Shown: positions 34,555 through 44,833 of the stretch, one piece after another | Numbering within the stretch: position 1 is the stretch's first letter | How the letters are laid out: each line of letters opens with the position of its first letter | From: Sordaria brevicollis | Lineage: Eukaryota; Ascomycota; Sordariomycetes; Sordariales; Sordariaceae | Assembly: GCA_033439795.1 (NCBI GenBank) | Contig: JAUTDP010000001.1 | Span: 372,001-436,000, forward strand | Direction of reading: 5' to 3' | DNA length: 64,000 nt | Notes under the pieces: generated by a model | Told to the model about the DNA's origin: nothing | The model's input: the letters and a program-made list of their open reading frames with translations, nothing else | The model's database searches: none | Translations under genes and position numbers: made by a program

Positions 34555-35857
34555 ATGAATCGTAAGTGCATCGCTTGTGCTTTCAACCTCCTCCTACAAC
34601 GGCCACAATCTGTTTCGTACATCCAATGATGCCTGAGGTATTTCGCCGGCGGCCATCTCGAGAGCTGGTTCAGTTATGAAATACGTCTTCGACCTTCCTA
34701 TTGAAGGAAAATATCGCTGGCCTAGGCCGTTGATCCAAGACGTAATGGCTGAATCAGTTCTGGCTCAGCCCTAGGCCGTTTTCTCCTACCCTTTCTCTAC
34801 CGTTCTTTCGCCTTATGTCCCAACAATCCACAGTTTCAGGGTTATTCCAACTTCTTCCCCATACCTATTTTCTCGTCCTCAACACGTTCTGTCTTTAGTC
34901 AAACAGCTTGTTATTCAGCACTTTGCGATATTTATAGGTGATCGATGCTAACGTTTCCACTTCTCAGCAGCACAGCAGTTTGGCAACCAACAGCCGGCGC
35001 CAGAGGGTGGCCCCCCGCGCGCACTTCCTGGCGCGCAACCCAACGCCGCGCAGGCTCAACCCGCGGAGAGGCAAGATGTCCCTCCCGCAGTCCTCGTCCG
35101 CAGATCGGATAGCGATCTTTACCAGATGTTCGGGTTCTGCAACAAGTGTCACGAAGGCGGCGAAGAGGCAGGCTGGCATGTCGACGCCTCCGGGCTCCCG
35201 TGCGGCAAGTACGAGCTGCTGGATGCTCTTCGGACTGGAAACGCGGTGGGGGTAGCGAAGTGTCTGCATCGGTTTATGGCACAATCTCTCAGACAGGGGA
35301 ATGGAAGACATTGGGGTGTAGCCAACAACTACTCGGCGGTCTGGATTGCCGAATACCGGCGTAAGCTTCTTCCGTGGATCGGCAAGCTCACTGACATGGG
35401 CACATACGACTGCCTCTCGCTGGGGTACCGTCTGCTCTGGAAGTTGAAGGATCTGCCGCACGAGCCTCACCGCGACGAGATGCGGAGGGCAATGAACGGA
35501 CCAGGCGGCGCCAACAGCATCCTCCTCCTTCCTCAGGACGACGAAATCGATTTCATGCTGTGCACTATCATCAGGAGAAGGGCGACAAAGGGCGACAAGT
35601 GGGCATGGGAGCATGACCTGGCAGCCCTCAACAAGCAGGTCTCGCTACTTCCTCCGCCAACATGTACACAGTGGTTTGCAAACAGTCGAATTGCGCTGAG
35701 AGGCTTGGGCAGGCAGCGGGAAGGGTTGACGAGCGAGGCTTTTGAGCCGTTGCCAGGATTCGGATACGCTTTGGTGCTGGATCGCGGAGCATTGGGTGTG
35801 AGGAAGGGCACTCATTGTCCTTGTTGTGAGAATCAGGCCAACGAGCATTTAGTTTGA
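34555..35857 (+). CDS. Hypothetical protein with CxxC pairs and a 7-nt first exon
   Basis: The frame starting at 35,126 extends open upstream into a proline/glutamine/alanine-rich leader. The best start is ATGAATC at 34,555-34,561, followed by a GTAAGT donor. The 406-nt intron ends at 34,967 with a GCTAAC branch site 18 nt before CTCAG, and joining restores phase ('MNPAQQFGNQQP...'). The predicted protein is 298 residues. A low-complexity ~45-residue leader precedes 'MFGFCNKCHEGGEEAGW', a mainly helical tryptophan-rich middle ('HRFMAQSL', 'GVANNYSAVWIAEYRRKLL', 'WAWEHDLAALNKQ') and a C-terminal 'THCPCCENQ'. The CxxC at both ends could bind a metal. No domain is recognised. If the mini-exon is wrong, translation from 35,126 gives 243 residues. 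Confidence 0.6.
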
Positions 35858-35926
35858 TATAATGAGGAGTGCCACTGTCGTCGATGTCTGAACGACAATG
35901 CGCAGCACATGTTGAAAACGTGATTG

Positions 35927-36265
35927 CCTGACTTGTGAAGGAAATATGCGTATTGGAGTGAGGAATGTCAGGTCTCGATCGTTATACCAGCGGGACCGAA
36001 AATATGCTTCCGTCATCGAGCAGGACAGATAACCGAGACGTGGCTAGATATCTCAGGCAAGTCGATCAGAGGAAGTCCACCGACGAAACCTATCGAGACT
36101 TCAAGAATAGTATCGAGAGATGTTGAAGTCTCTGGCCTGGAGGGACTGTGAACCCGAGAAGCCTCCGATGAGCTGATACTGTGAACGAATGACTTGTGGT
36201 AAAATGGGCGTTTCGAGGAAGGTCGGGTCTCCATTGTTACTCCAGCGGGACCCAAAAACTTGAAT
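35927..36265 (+). repeat. Imperfect direct duplication, two ~85-bp copies
   Basis: 35,927-36,010 and 36,180-36,265 share, in order, TGACTTGTG, an AGGTC(T/G)..TC block, GTTA(T/C).CCAGCGGGACC and an AAAA stretch. It lies downstream of the CxxC gene. The copies are separated by about 250 bp and are no longer coding. Nothing else is seen between 35,858 and 36,900 except two AGCGGCCGCT palindromes near 36,497-36,523. Confidence 0.45.
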
Positions 36266-36900
36266 CCCCTGGTGCAGACCTTCCCAAGCAACTTGATAAC
36301 ACCAGACTCGATATTGTGAGCCATGAAGTCGCGGTTGTTGACATTGAGCCCTACCCCCCGGTGTCTGCCTCTGGAGCTCGGCGGAACTTGGAAAATGGCC
36401 CGGGGGCATGCTCACCTCAGCTACGATAAACTGATAAGCCGATAAGAGGTGCGATAAGGAAAATGAGCCCCGCAATGACATCCGATTGCGCCTGCAGCGG
36501 CCGCTCTGACGCTGTTCAGCGGCCGCTGACCGGTTCAGGTGCCGGAAGTGAGAGATGATATTTGTTCGAGTCCAACCATTCTCATCGGTCACATTTGTTG
36601 GAATCCCTTCAGACGCAATGTCAGACTGAAACTGAATCCTTCACGCATCCTTCTCACCTCATCATCGTCAACTCTGCCGTGATGTTAGTGTCGCTGCCGC
36701 CAATAACAATGGCTTAATAATACACCCCTAAAAGGGGGCCTCGGTTCGCCTCTCTCCACCTTTCTCAGGGGAGTTGTTAAAGACCCCGCTGTTCCCGCCG
36801 TCGATCTTGTTGTCATCTCATTGCATTGTTTCAATCTCACCACCAGACGATTATCACCCTTTACACACTTTTAACGAAGACTTCATATAACACCGCCAAA

Positions 36901-37891
36901 ATGGTCATCGCCGTTCTTGCTTTCATTTATCCCAAGGAGGACAAGGTTGAGCGTGTAAGTTGGTCCCTTTGTCCGATGCAGAACTGTTGAACGGACTTTC
37001 CTTGTTGGAGATAGAGGGGTGCATGAAGAGAAGGTGCATGAGGAAGGCATATTGGGAATGGCATCACCGGCTTTTTGCGATGTTCGCACTTTCCCGACGA
37101 GAGATCCGCAAACACGAAACGAATGTTGGGCCACGAGAAGGAGGACGAGAAGGGCCGACTGGTGGTAGCTCCTGCCCTTTGCTGTCTTGCAGAGAACCGA
37201 CCAGCTCCTGCCTTCTCCTATAATCATACCATCAATCGGTCCTCGTCCCCCCATTTCACGATTCTCAACAATCTCCAACATCATGACGACGCATTCCAAA
37301 GTCACCATCTTCAGACTCACCTCTTTCCGAACTCCACCCCTTTTCCAACGTTGCACCGCACCCGGTGATGATCTCCTGACAGTTCCCGCCCCATGCACTA
37401 ACACGACTTTGTTCTCTTCAACAGCTCAAGGAGATTAGCAAGGACACCGCCGAATGGGTCAAGGCCAACGAGCCCGGCACCCTCTCCTACCACTGGTCCG
37501 AGACCGTTGAGGACGGCAAGCCCGTTTTTGTTGTTAACGAGTCGTAAGTTTTCGTCCTGTGTCCATCACCACAAGCACAGCACCCGTGTATCCCGTACCC
37601 TCTCAACCCCTTCTCGGCCCGGCCCGGCGCACATGGCGGCTTGGATGCTGGCCGGCAATCCTCCATGCCCACCAGACATCCCACTCTCGTATATCTTGCA
37701 GCCATTGAATCCGGGACTAACACAACCGCCGCCCACACAACAGCTACAAGGACGAAGCCGCCGTCGAGGCTCACAAGAACTCGACCAAGTTCAAGGAGCT
37801 CGTTGAGCTGGGCCAGAAGGAGGATCTTTTCGCCAAGCCTTTCAAGATCTTGATCCTTAACGAGTTTGCTGGTTTCGCTAGCCGTCTTTAG
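36901..37891 (+). CDS. Small ABM-like (dimeric alpha/beta barrel) protein
   Basis: Three exons, 36,901-36,954, 37,425-37,543 and 37,744-37,891, give a 106-residue protein. It starts 'MVIAVLAFIYPKEDKVER', continues 'TAEWVKANEPGTLSYHWS', 'GKPVFVVNESYKDEAAVEAH' and ends 'FKILILNEFAGFASRL'. The leading strand, the 'E-P-G-T-L-S-Y' turn and the 'Y-K-D-E-A-A-V-E-A-H' helix are typical of antibiotic-biosynthesis-monooxygenase (ABM) fold proteins, usually cytosolic homodimers. Many family members have no known substrate and I cannot infer one. All introns have GTAAG(T) donors and CAG acceptors. Intron 1 (470 nt) and intron 2 (200 nt) are unusually long for a filamentous fungus. The start has a good context (GCCAAAATG). 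Confidence 0.85.
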
Positions 37892-40355
37892 ATCAACTCA
37901 ACCTGGCAATGCCATTTTCAGGTTGAGGGGTGGATGAGAATTGAAAGTTGTTTCAGCAAAATTTTCCTGGCCCTTTCTGTGATGGTTGGTGTGAGTGTCG
38001 AATGTTTTGTCGATCGGTTGCTTGCGCTTGCACTGGCAAGCGGAAGTGAGCGGTGGGAACTGGTCTCGACCGAAGGGTTCAGTGATCTGCGACTCTCTCA
38101 AGAAGGAACCCAAAAAAGGCCGACAAGACGGGACTGCTGACGCAGTCGGCTGATAGGCATGAACGCGAACATGGTAACTCAATTGCTAAACGAAGTGGGA
38201 GAAGGGCTGTGAGATTTCGGAAGGCCGAGGCAAAATCTTCGACTCGAACGGTCAACTGTCATCCGGACAGATTGATCAAGACGAGAGTTTGAGGACGGTA
38301 TTTGACGTCAAGCTGTTTCATGCGGCTGAGTGAGGTCGCGGTCGGATGGCGCTAAGGATCGGCCCGGAAGATCGAATTTGGGAGGAAAAGGCGTGGTTTG
38401 GACTTCGGACGACACGGATAAAGTTGGAATTGCGTGCAGAGACGTGCAAGCAGGTCAACGAGGATGTAGCTCTGCCATCAGAGAATGGGTTGAAGCATTG
38501 AATTGCCTCTAAGCTTGAGTTATACGCAATAGACTGGTGAGTGTCCTCCAATGAACATGTTGCACGAGAAATTTGGGAGACCCGGGTAAAGTCCCTGTCG
38601 GCTAACGCTCAGCCTTGTTACCGAACTGCCGGCTAGTGTGGCTTGAGCCTCGAGCCTTGCGGCAAACCTCCAACACCTCTCAACAACAAAACAACCAGCC
38701 ACCGGGATCACGATGAGCTCAAAGAGGAATGCCGGCTCATCAAACGGACCCCGGAAACATGTTCACGTGGCTCATGGGCATTTGGTTGCTTTCGGCATGC
38801 CAGACGGGAACTTGGGGAAGAATGCGGGGCAAGCGGGTCTCCATCCGGGGAGTCCCGGGTCTTGGCGATAACGGTTCCGTGAGCTGGCCCGTTCGGATTT
38901 TGGTGACAGCAGTCACAGCACGCGGCCGGGAAGAGACGGACGGGAAAATGGGACCCGAAAGAAACACAATCCAGGGGTAAAAGTCCACTTGGGAAGTGTT
39001 TCCCCTGGGAGCCCTGCGGTGGCCTCGACAGGGTTCCTCAATCGAGATGCAATCCAGAGTGGCTCCCAATGAGGTCATCGGATCAAAAGTACGTTGTCAG
39101 CTTGGGTCTGACAGCTTGTGGGTGTTGTCCAGTCCGTCGGTCAAAATGCCCCGATGATTGACTGTGAATCAACTGTAAAGTTGGCGTGTCCGGGTCCCGC
39201 GATTGTCAATACGTGTCTCGCTTGCTGTGCTGCCACCGTTGAAAGTTTGGTTCGTGGCCAAGGAGTGCAGATGACAGCGAGGTTTGGCTTTTATATCAGA
39301 ATCGCCAGAGCCGCAGGCAGCACACAGAACTGTCATCACGATCTGTGTTGGCGGTGTTGAGCGGTGTAAGTCGTGTCATGTCGGACCGAGGTCATCATCG
39401 TGATCCTGAGCCCCGGATTCCGATCTTTTCCATTCCATTGCTCTCCAACATCCCCAACCACGACAAATTCGGGGAAGTCTTGACACATTCAAAGTGCACG
39501 AGACCCGAGGGCAAGGGTTTGTTATGTTGTCCAACCTTCCCGTACGGGGGTTGCATCGGCATATGGACGCCTCAGCTCTGGAACTGGCGAGATGAATATG
39601 GAAAATCAGCCATTGGAAGACTTGGAAAGGAGGTGTGAAACACTTTCAACGGTTCGAATGGGCGGTATCTGCGTTTGTTTTTCTGGATAAAGTTGAAACC
39701 TCCAAAATCATATCGGCACTTTCGTTGACAACGAGACAGCGAACACCATCGAGATATCCAAATTGTCCAAAAACCACGGGATGACGACACAGAGAGCTTC
39801 CACTGTCTCCAATTCTTCTGCAATTGTTGACGAGAGCCAAGCCTTCCCTTCTTGGATGTGACGGTCCGGCAATGCTAGAGCCGTAGCAGTGGAGCCACCT
39901 GGCTGCGGATGGCAAGACACAAGAGCCACGCTCAAGAGGACCGACCAGCAGTGACGCGACACTGACAAGGAAGCACCGGGAAGACGGCCGCTTGGCGCAG
40001 TCCACCTTTTTGAGGGTCTGGGCTGCGGTTGCTGCAAGTTGCCTGTCATTTGGAGAAAGCTCCCTGCTCGGTGCCCGTCGTCAAACCCCCACCTTGGACC
40101 ATTAGTGAGGGGCACGACGCAGCTCTTGCTCCGTTTGGGTGTTCTGACCAATGAGAAGGCTGATTGAGCGTCGGTGCTATACTCGGCAGCCCCGCTGACT
40201 GACCTGCGATCCCTCCACTCCTTCCTCGTCCTTGAACCACTGATTGTTGGGTGTGACTGTCCCTGTTGCAGTTTCTCTCTTCCTCTCCCCGTTCCCAAAT
40301 CTCCTGAGCAGGACATCAACTCTTCGTCATACAAATTCCCGCAGTCTGCAAAACC
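37892..40355. other. Intergenic region upstream of the aldolase gene
   Basis: About 2.4 kb without a supportable gene. Overlapping frames (for example the 232-codon minus frame at 39,708-40,406) lack domains and splice logic. The last ~200 bp before 40,355 is pyrimidine-rich and suits a strong promoter and 5' leader for the aldolase gene. Confidence 0.5.
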
Positions 40356-40488
40356 GTAAGTGCTTTCCAGCTTCTCCTGTCTTCCTCTCTTCTCCTCATT
40401 CTTCATACTTTCATCGTTTGTGATACCCTCAACTGCCGTCCTAGAACAGCGCGTTCTCGTTTCTTATCCCACCATCTAACATCACCAG
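40356..40488 (+). other. Probable 5'-UTR intron of the aldolase gene
   Basis: A GTAAGT donor at 40,356 and a CTAAC branch 9 nt before the CAG acceptor at 40,486-40,488 define a 133-nt intron ending 44 bp upstream of the start codon. Leader introns are common in highly expressed glycolytic genes of filamentous fungi. Confidence 0.55.
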
Positions 40489-40532
40489 TTACCCCGCGTC
40501 ACGCAACTTAATTCAGATCAACAACAGTCAAA

Positions 40533-42014
40533 ATGGGTGTCTTCGATGTAAGTTTCTCACCTCCTTCAACCTGACAGCTGCTAGCTTTGAAGCGCAAGTG
40601 ATCTAACGGTGATACCCTCAACAGGAGCTTAACCTTCCCGCTGGCGTCCTCTACGGTACGATTTGGCCAAGCAAAATGCGCTGCCCGATACCGGAACACA
40701 AGAACAAAATCTGACATTTTTCTCACAACCTAGGCGATGACGTCCTGAAGCTTTTCCAGTACGCTCGTGAGAAGGGCTTTGCCATTCCCGCTTGCAACGT
40801 CACCTCTTCTTCCACTGCCGTCGCCGCCCTCGAGGCTGCTCGCGACCAGAAGGCCCCCATCATCCTCCAGACTTCCCAGGGTGGTGCTGCCTACTTCGCC
40901 GGCAAGGGCATCAAGGACTCCGCTGAGAAGCGCGAGGCTTCCGTCGCCGGTGCCATCGCTGCTGCTCACTATATCCGCGCTATTGCCCCGATCTACGGCG
41001 TTCCCGTCGTTCGTAAGTAGCCTGTCACTGTCGCGTCAACTCACTTTCGCAATACTGACACGACCTTAGTGCACACTGACCACTGTGCTAAGAAGCTCCT
41101 TCCTTGGCTCGATGGCATGCTCGATGAGGATGAGAAGTTCTTCAAGGCCAACGGCGTCCCCCTCTTCTCTTCTCACATGATCGATCTCTCTGGTAAGCTT
41201 AACCCAAACTAATGCGACCGCTACCACGATGCGCCAGTTTATTGACTTACAATAACAGAGGAGAGCGTTGAGGAGAACATTGAGACCTGCGTCAAGTACC
41301 TCAAGCGCATGGCGCCCATGAAGCAGTGGCTCGAGATGGAGATCGGTATCACCGTACGTCATTGCCCGCATGTACATGCACTCGGCACAACAGACAGCTA
41401 ACACTTCCAAACAGGGTGGCGAGGAGGACGGTGTTGACAACTCCGGCGTTGACAACGCTTCTCTCTACACTCAGCCCGAGGATATCTGGCAGATCGAGCA
41501 GGCTTTCCGCCCTATCTCCCCCTACTTCTCCATTGCCGCTGGCTTCGGGTAAGACCACACCACATCCTTAGCCTTGATTGATCATAGCTAACATAATAAC
41601 AGCAACGTCCACGGTGTCTACGCCCCTGGCAACGTCAAGCTCCACCCCGAGCTCCTTGGCAAGCACCAGGCCTACGTCTCTGAGAAGCTCAACAACGGTG
41701 ACAAGAAGCCTGTCTTCTTCGTCTTCCACGGCGGCTCTGGTTCCTCCAAGGAGGAGTACCGTGAGGCCATCTCCCACGGTGTCGTCAAGGTCAACGTCGA
41801 CACTGATCTCCAGTGGGGCTACCTCACCGGTGTCCGTGACTACATCGTCAACAACATCGACTACCTCCGCACCCAGGTCGGCAACCCCGAGGGCCCCAAC
41901 AAGCCCAACAAGAAGAAGTACGACCCCCGCGTCTGGGTTCGCGAGGGTGAGAAGACCATGAAGGCCCGCGTCGAGGAGGCCCTCAAGGACTTCAACGCTT
42001 CCAACTCTCTCTAA
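40533..42014 (+). CDS. fba1: Fructose-bisphosphate aldolase, class II
   Basis: Seven exons: 40,533-40,547, 40,625-40,655, 40,734-41,012, 41,070-41,192, 41,259-41,353, 41,415-41,548 and 41,603-42,014. All have GT-AG boundaries and phases that join, giving a 362-residue protein, close to the ~360 of fungal class II aldolases. It is the zinc-dependent enzyme that reversibly splits fructose-1,6-bisphosphate into DHAP and glyceraldehyde-3-phosphate in cytosolic glycolysis and gluconeogenesis. Diagnostic segments are 'FAIPACNVTSSSTAVAALEA' (about 31-50), 'VVLHTDHCAKK' (catalytic Asp ~112 and Zn-ligand His ~113), 'EMEIGITGGEEDGVDN', 'GNVHGVYAPGNVKLHPE', 'VFHGGSGSSKEE' and 'GVVKVNVDTDLQWGY'. The first exon is only five codons. 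Codon use is strongly C-ending, as in highly expressed fungal genes. The gene is single-copy here and outside the RIP islands. Confidence 0.97.
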
Positions 42015-42477
42015 ATGGAGATGGTCAAGGATTAGCAAAAATGGAATGATTGATGACAGTACAATGCTTGGTTCCGTTCGTGTTTATAGTGGTTTCCGGC
42101 CATTGAGACTGGGTCCCTGACGTGTTGGCTTTTGCCGATGCTTGAACGTATCTAGCAGGTTAGTTCACGGTGTTCCGGGTGGTTTTAGTTGCCGGCTATG
42201 CTTCGAGTCAGATTTTTGATCAGTCTCGCAAGGTCATACAATGCCTTGATGTATGCTAGCTGGCTTGGTTTGATTGGGATGATACCAGAAAAGTAGTACA
42301 TGACCCAATATGAAAGTTCCATTTGGGCTTCTCTAAATTCGTTCGTACCTTGCACGGACCCTTTGGTGATGCTGGGATCTTGTGTCGATGGTGTTGTGGG
42401 GTATATAAGGGTCAAGTCAGAATCTTCCTTCCAACATTGAGGCGCTTCCCTGCGCACACAGTCTTTGACAGGTTATG

Positions 42478-42565
42478 AGCAACCCATTTAGCTCAGTGGC
42501 CACAGTTTGCGAGCGGCGAAACAAACTCTTCGTGTTGAAGAGGTTCCAGGTTCGACCCTCCCCAT
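42478..42565 (+). ncRNA. tRNA-like sequence, probably a SINE head or tRNA relic
   Basis: It contains TTAGCTCAGTGGCC (box A-like), a CTCTTC-GTGTT-GAAGAG hairpin in the anticodon-arm position and AGGTTCGACCC (box B-like). The D-loop is too long, and the acceptor and T stems do not pair, so it is unlikely to be a working tRNA. It lies 0.46 kb downstream of the aldolase gene. What follows to about 43,250 has no supportable gene. Confidence 0.35.
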
Positions 42566-43264
42566 TTTCAAGCCATCTGATGCACCACGCATTTCATTCA
42601 TTCCACAGTCTGTCTGAGGGTACAGATCTGCCATTCATTACAACTGCCGATGCAGTACAACCGCTAGAAATACCTGCGTCAATAACGCTGAGAGCACCTC
42701 CTCAAGCTCGCATTCTAACCGGTGCGACACATCTTAACCGATTGTGCAAGAACCACTCTCTGATTCGAGTGCGCCTTGGCTTCAATTTTTTTCTGGACTT
42801 TTCCTTTTTTATCTTTTCAGTTTCTCCTTTCTCTTACATCCCTTCTTGCTCGAAATCAATCAGACTCCAATTCTACCTCTACTCTAGTACGAGGCGTGTT
42901 ATTGGAACTTCCAGTTTAACATCGCCTCCCGGTCGAAGTAGAGAAATCTAAGGTTGTGTGGATGAACGCTACTCTCTGTACAGATGCATCAGATGAGGAC
43001 CTAGCTGGTGCAGTGCATTTTTTTCGAGACGTTCATCAAATATTACGACACATATATGATTGGTTGTTCAGTGCTTTTGATGCTGATAGAATAAACTCGC
43101 TTCCCTTTCGGATCAGTAACTCCCAATTACAAGATTCAAATTGATATAACTCAAGGTGATGATACTTGTAACAGAAATCAGATGCCTGTGACAGTCGATT
43201 GACTCTTTTTTAACAACGATGTATATTTAACGGTGGACAACAACCTCAAGAACGGTCATGCAAA

Positions 43265-43413
43265 CCCGCGGAGGAAATGATGACCACATTTTTATCCGGA
43301 CGTCCAGGATAGTGGGAAGACACGAAGACGCAGCCTCAAGATGTCGTCTTTATATGACGGCCCTCCATCCTCGACGACCATATCAAAAACGTGGACATCA
43401 TTTCCACCGCGGG
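43265..43413. repeat. 149-bp foldback (inverted-repeat) element
   Basis: The left arm CCCGCGGAGGAAATGATG, then ACCACATTTTT, and the reverse complement of the right arm, CCCGCGGTGGAAATGATG, then TCCACGTTTTT, match at all but three positions. Weaker similarity continues inward (GGACGTCCAGGAT against GGTCGTCGAGGAT) and a few bases outward (CATGCAAA against CATGTATC). It has no coding frame. It is likely a MITE-like foldback element or a relic of one, lying 0.2 kb past the stop codon of the convergent membrane-protein gene. Confidence 0.65.
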
Positions 43414-43639
43414 TGATACATGCTTTTGTGCAAGATGCGCAACTTCAACGTACATCAAGAGGTTAAGAAAAGGAGAAGCGCAATATACCGGAGGGTGTAA
43501 CAAAATCATGTATGTGAATTATCATTCATAAGCCACAAATGAACCCTCCTTCGTGGGTACCCATCATGACCAAAAACAGACTGAAAATAAAACCCAACCC
43601 AAAACGCCATCAATGCAATCCCCAGGCACTCCTCTTTCC

Positions 43640-44390
43640 TCAGATGTTATCACTAGAAGGCCTCAAACTACTCACCATCCCCCCCGCCTGATCCTTCAAC
43701 CTCTCCCAGCTAGACGTACTATCCGCCTCGCTCTCCCTCCTCCTCGCGCTATCCGCGCTTCTCTCCCTCCCCTCTCTTTCGAGCACATTCAGCTGCCGCT
43801 TGAGCACATCCACCTGGAACAGCCTGAACGCATCCTCAATCCGCTGGCGAGAATCAGGATCACGCGTGATCGTGCGAGTAGCGCTTGCTGAGCCCGTCAA
43901 GAGACCCATCTCGCCGCCCAGCATCGACCCGCCGAGGGCGAAGGCGGTGTAAGTCGCTATGTCCCCCCAGCGCGTGGGGCGGAGGAGGGGTTCTAGGTCT
44001 GGGACTGGTTCTGTTTTTTCTTGTCAGTCATTGTTCGAAACGAAGTCTTTGGGTTGTTTTAGGCCATCGCGATGCTCGACACGCGGAATGAGTGAATAAT
44101 GAGAGGAAAGGAAAGAACTTACCGCGACGACCATTAGCAAACACCACCTCAGTCGGCTTGCTAACCATCCTAAACACGTTGAAGAGCTGTTGGCGGTTTT
44201 GGCGGATGCGCCACGCCATGGCGAGGCCCAGACCGAGTCCCAAAAGGGAACCGATGGTGGCGTGGGTCGAGACTTTGGAGGCGGCTTTGCGCAGGCGAGC
44301 GCGGTCTTCGGGCTGGAGGTCGTGTTGCATGTGTTGCTCGCCGAGGTCGGCGAGGTCTTTGTTGGGGTGGCCGCGGAAGATTGCGAACAT
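43640..44390 (-). CDS. Small conserved-looking membrane protein, function unknown
   Basis: Two exons, 44,390-44,123 and 44,010-43,640, join in phase across a 112-nt intron (GTAAGT donor, CAG acceptor) to give 212 residues. The N-terminus 'MFAIFRGHPNKDLADLGEQH' is followed by a glycine-rich hydrophobic segment 'IGSLLGLGLGLAMAW' (about 46-60) flanked by basic residues ('RIRQNRQQ'). A second hydrophobic glycine-rich stretch 'YTAFALGGSMLGGEMGLL' lies near 106-123. The C-terminal third is a charged, probably coiled helix ('RIEDAFRLFQVDVLKRQLNV'). Two glycine-zipper membrane spans suggest a small organellar or ER membrane protein; this is inference. An upstream in-frame ATG at 44,522 exists, but the CAACATG context favours 44,390. 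The gene is transcribed toward the aldolase locus. Confidence 0.75.
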
Positions 44391-44722
44391 GTTGACTGTC
44401 TTCTCGTGATGATGGTTCAGTGGTGGTGATGGTGGTGTTAGTGGTGATGTCTTGGCAGAAGGATAGAGATTGAGATAATGGGAAAATGCAGTGTTTATAA
44501 GAGCTGCAGAGTTATTGTACATTGGCTCGAAATCAAGCTGTCAAGAAGTCGTCATAGTAACCATATCCTTTCCCCGTTTCCAACATCTTCACAGGGCCAT
44601 TTCATGCGGAGTTTCGGGCTGGTATGTGGTGTTTTGGTAATAATGATGTAGATGTCTCCCCGAGATGTCCGGTGGAGATGTGATGATGTCACCGTTCTTT
44701 TCTCGTTGGTGTTGTGAGGAGG

Positions 44723-44833
44723 AAATTGTTAGAGCAGTGAAATTGTTAGCGCTTGCTTGAGGGAGGTAAAATTGTTAGTGGAAATTGTTAGCGCAATGCC
44801 CTGTAAAGCCCGGAAAGGGAGCGTTAACAATTT
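44723..44833 (+). promoter_or_regulatory. Cluster of five AAATTGTTAG motifs
   Basis: AAATTGTTAG occurs at 44,723, 44,740, 44,769 and 44,782, and an inverted copy TTAACAATTT at 44,824. All five lie in about 110 bp, 0.3-0.4 kb upstream of the start of the minus-strand membrane protein gene. Such dense repetition in a probable promoter suggests a factor-binding array, but a decayed tandem repeat is equally possible. Confidence 0.4.

Noticed and set aside
35533..35811. Minus-strand frames across the CxxC gene
   Set aside because: They are shadows of the plus-strand frame, which is longer and has a start exon and CxxC motifs.
36013..36592. Minus-strand frames of 103 and 163 codons
   Set aside because: They cross an imperfect direct duplication in two different frames and have no domain or start context.
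39708..40406. 232-codon minus-strand frame upstream of the aldolase gene
   Set aside because: It overlaps the aldolase 5' leader and promoter, shows no domain, and no splice or start evidence favours it.
41568..42038. 156-codon minus-strand frame
   Set aside because: It is antisense to the last exon of the aldolase gene. Strong codon bias of the real gene creates the open antisense frame.
42475..42951. 158-codon plus-strand frame
   Set aside because: It starts within the tRNA-like sequence; low-complexity serine/phenylalanine content and no domain.
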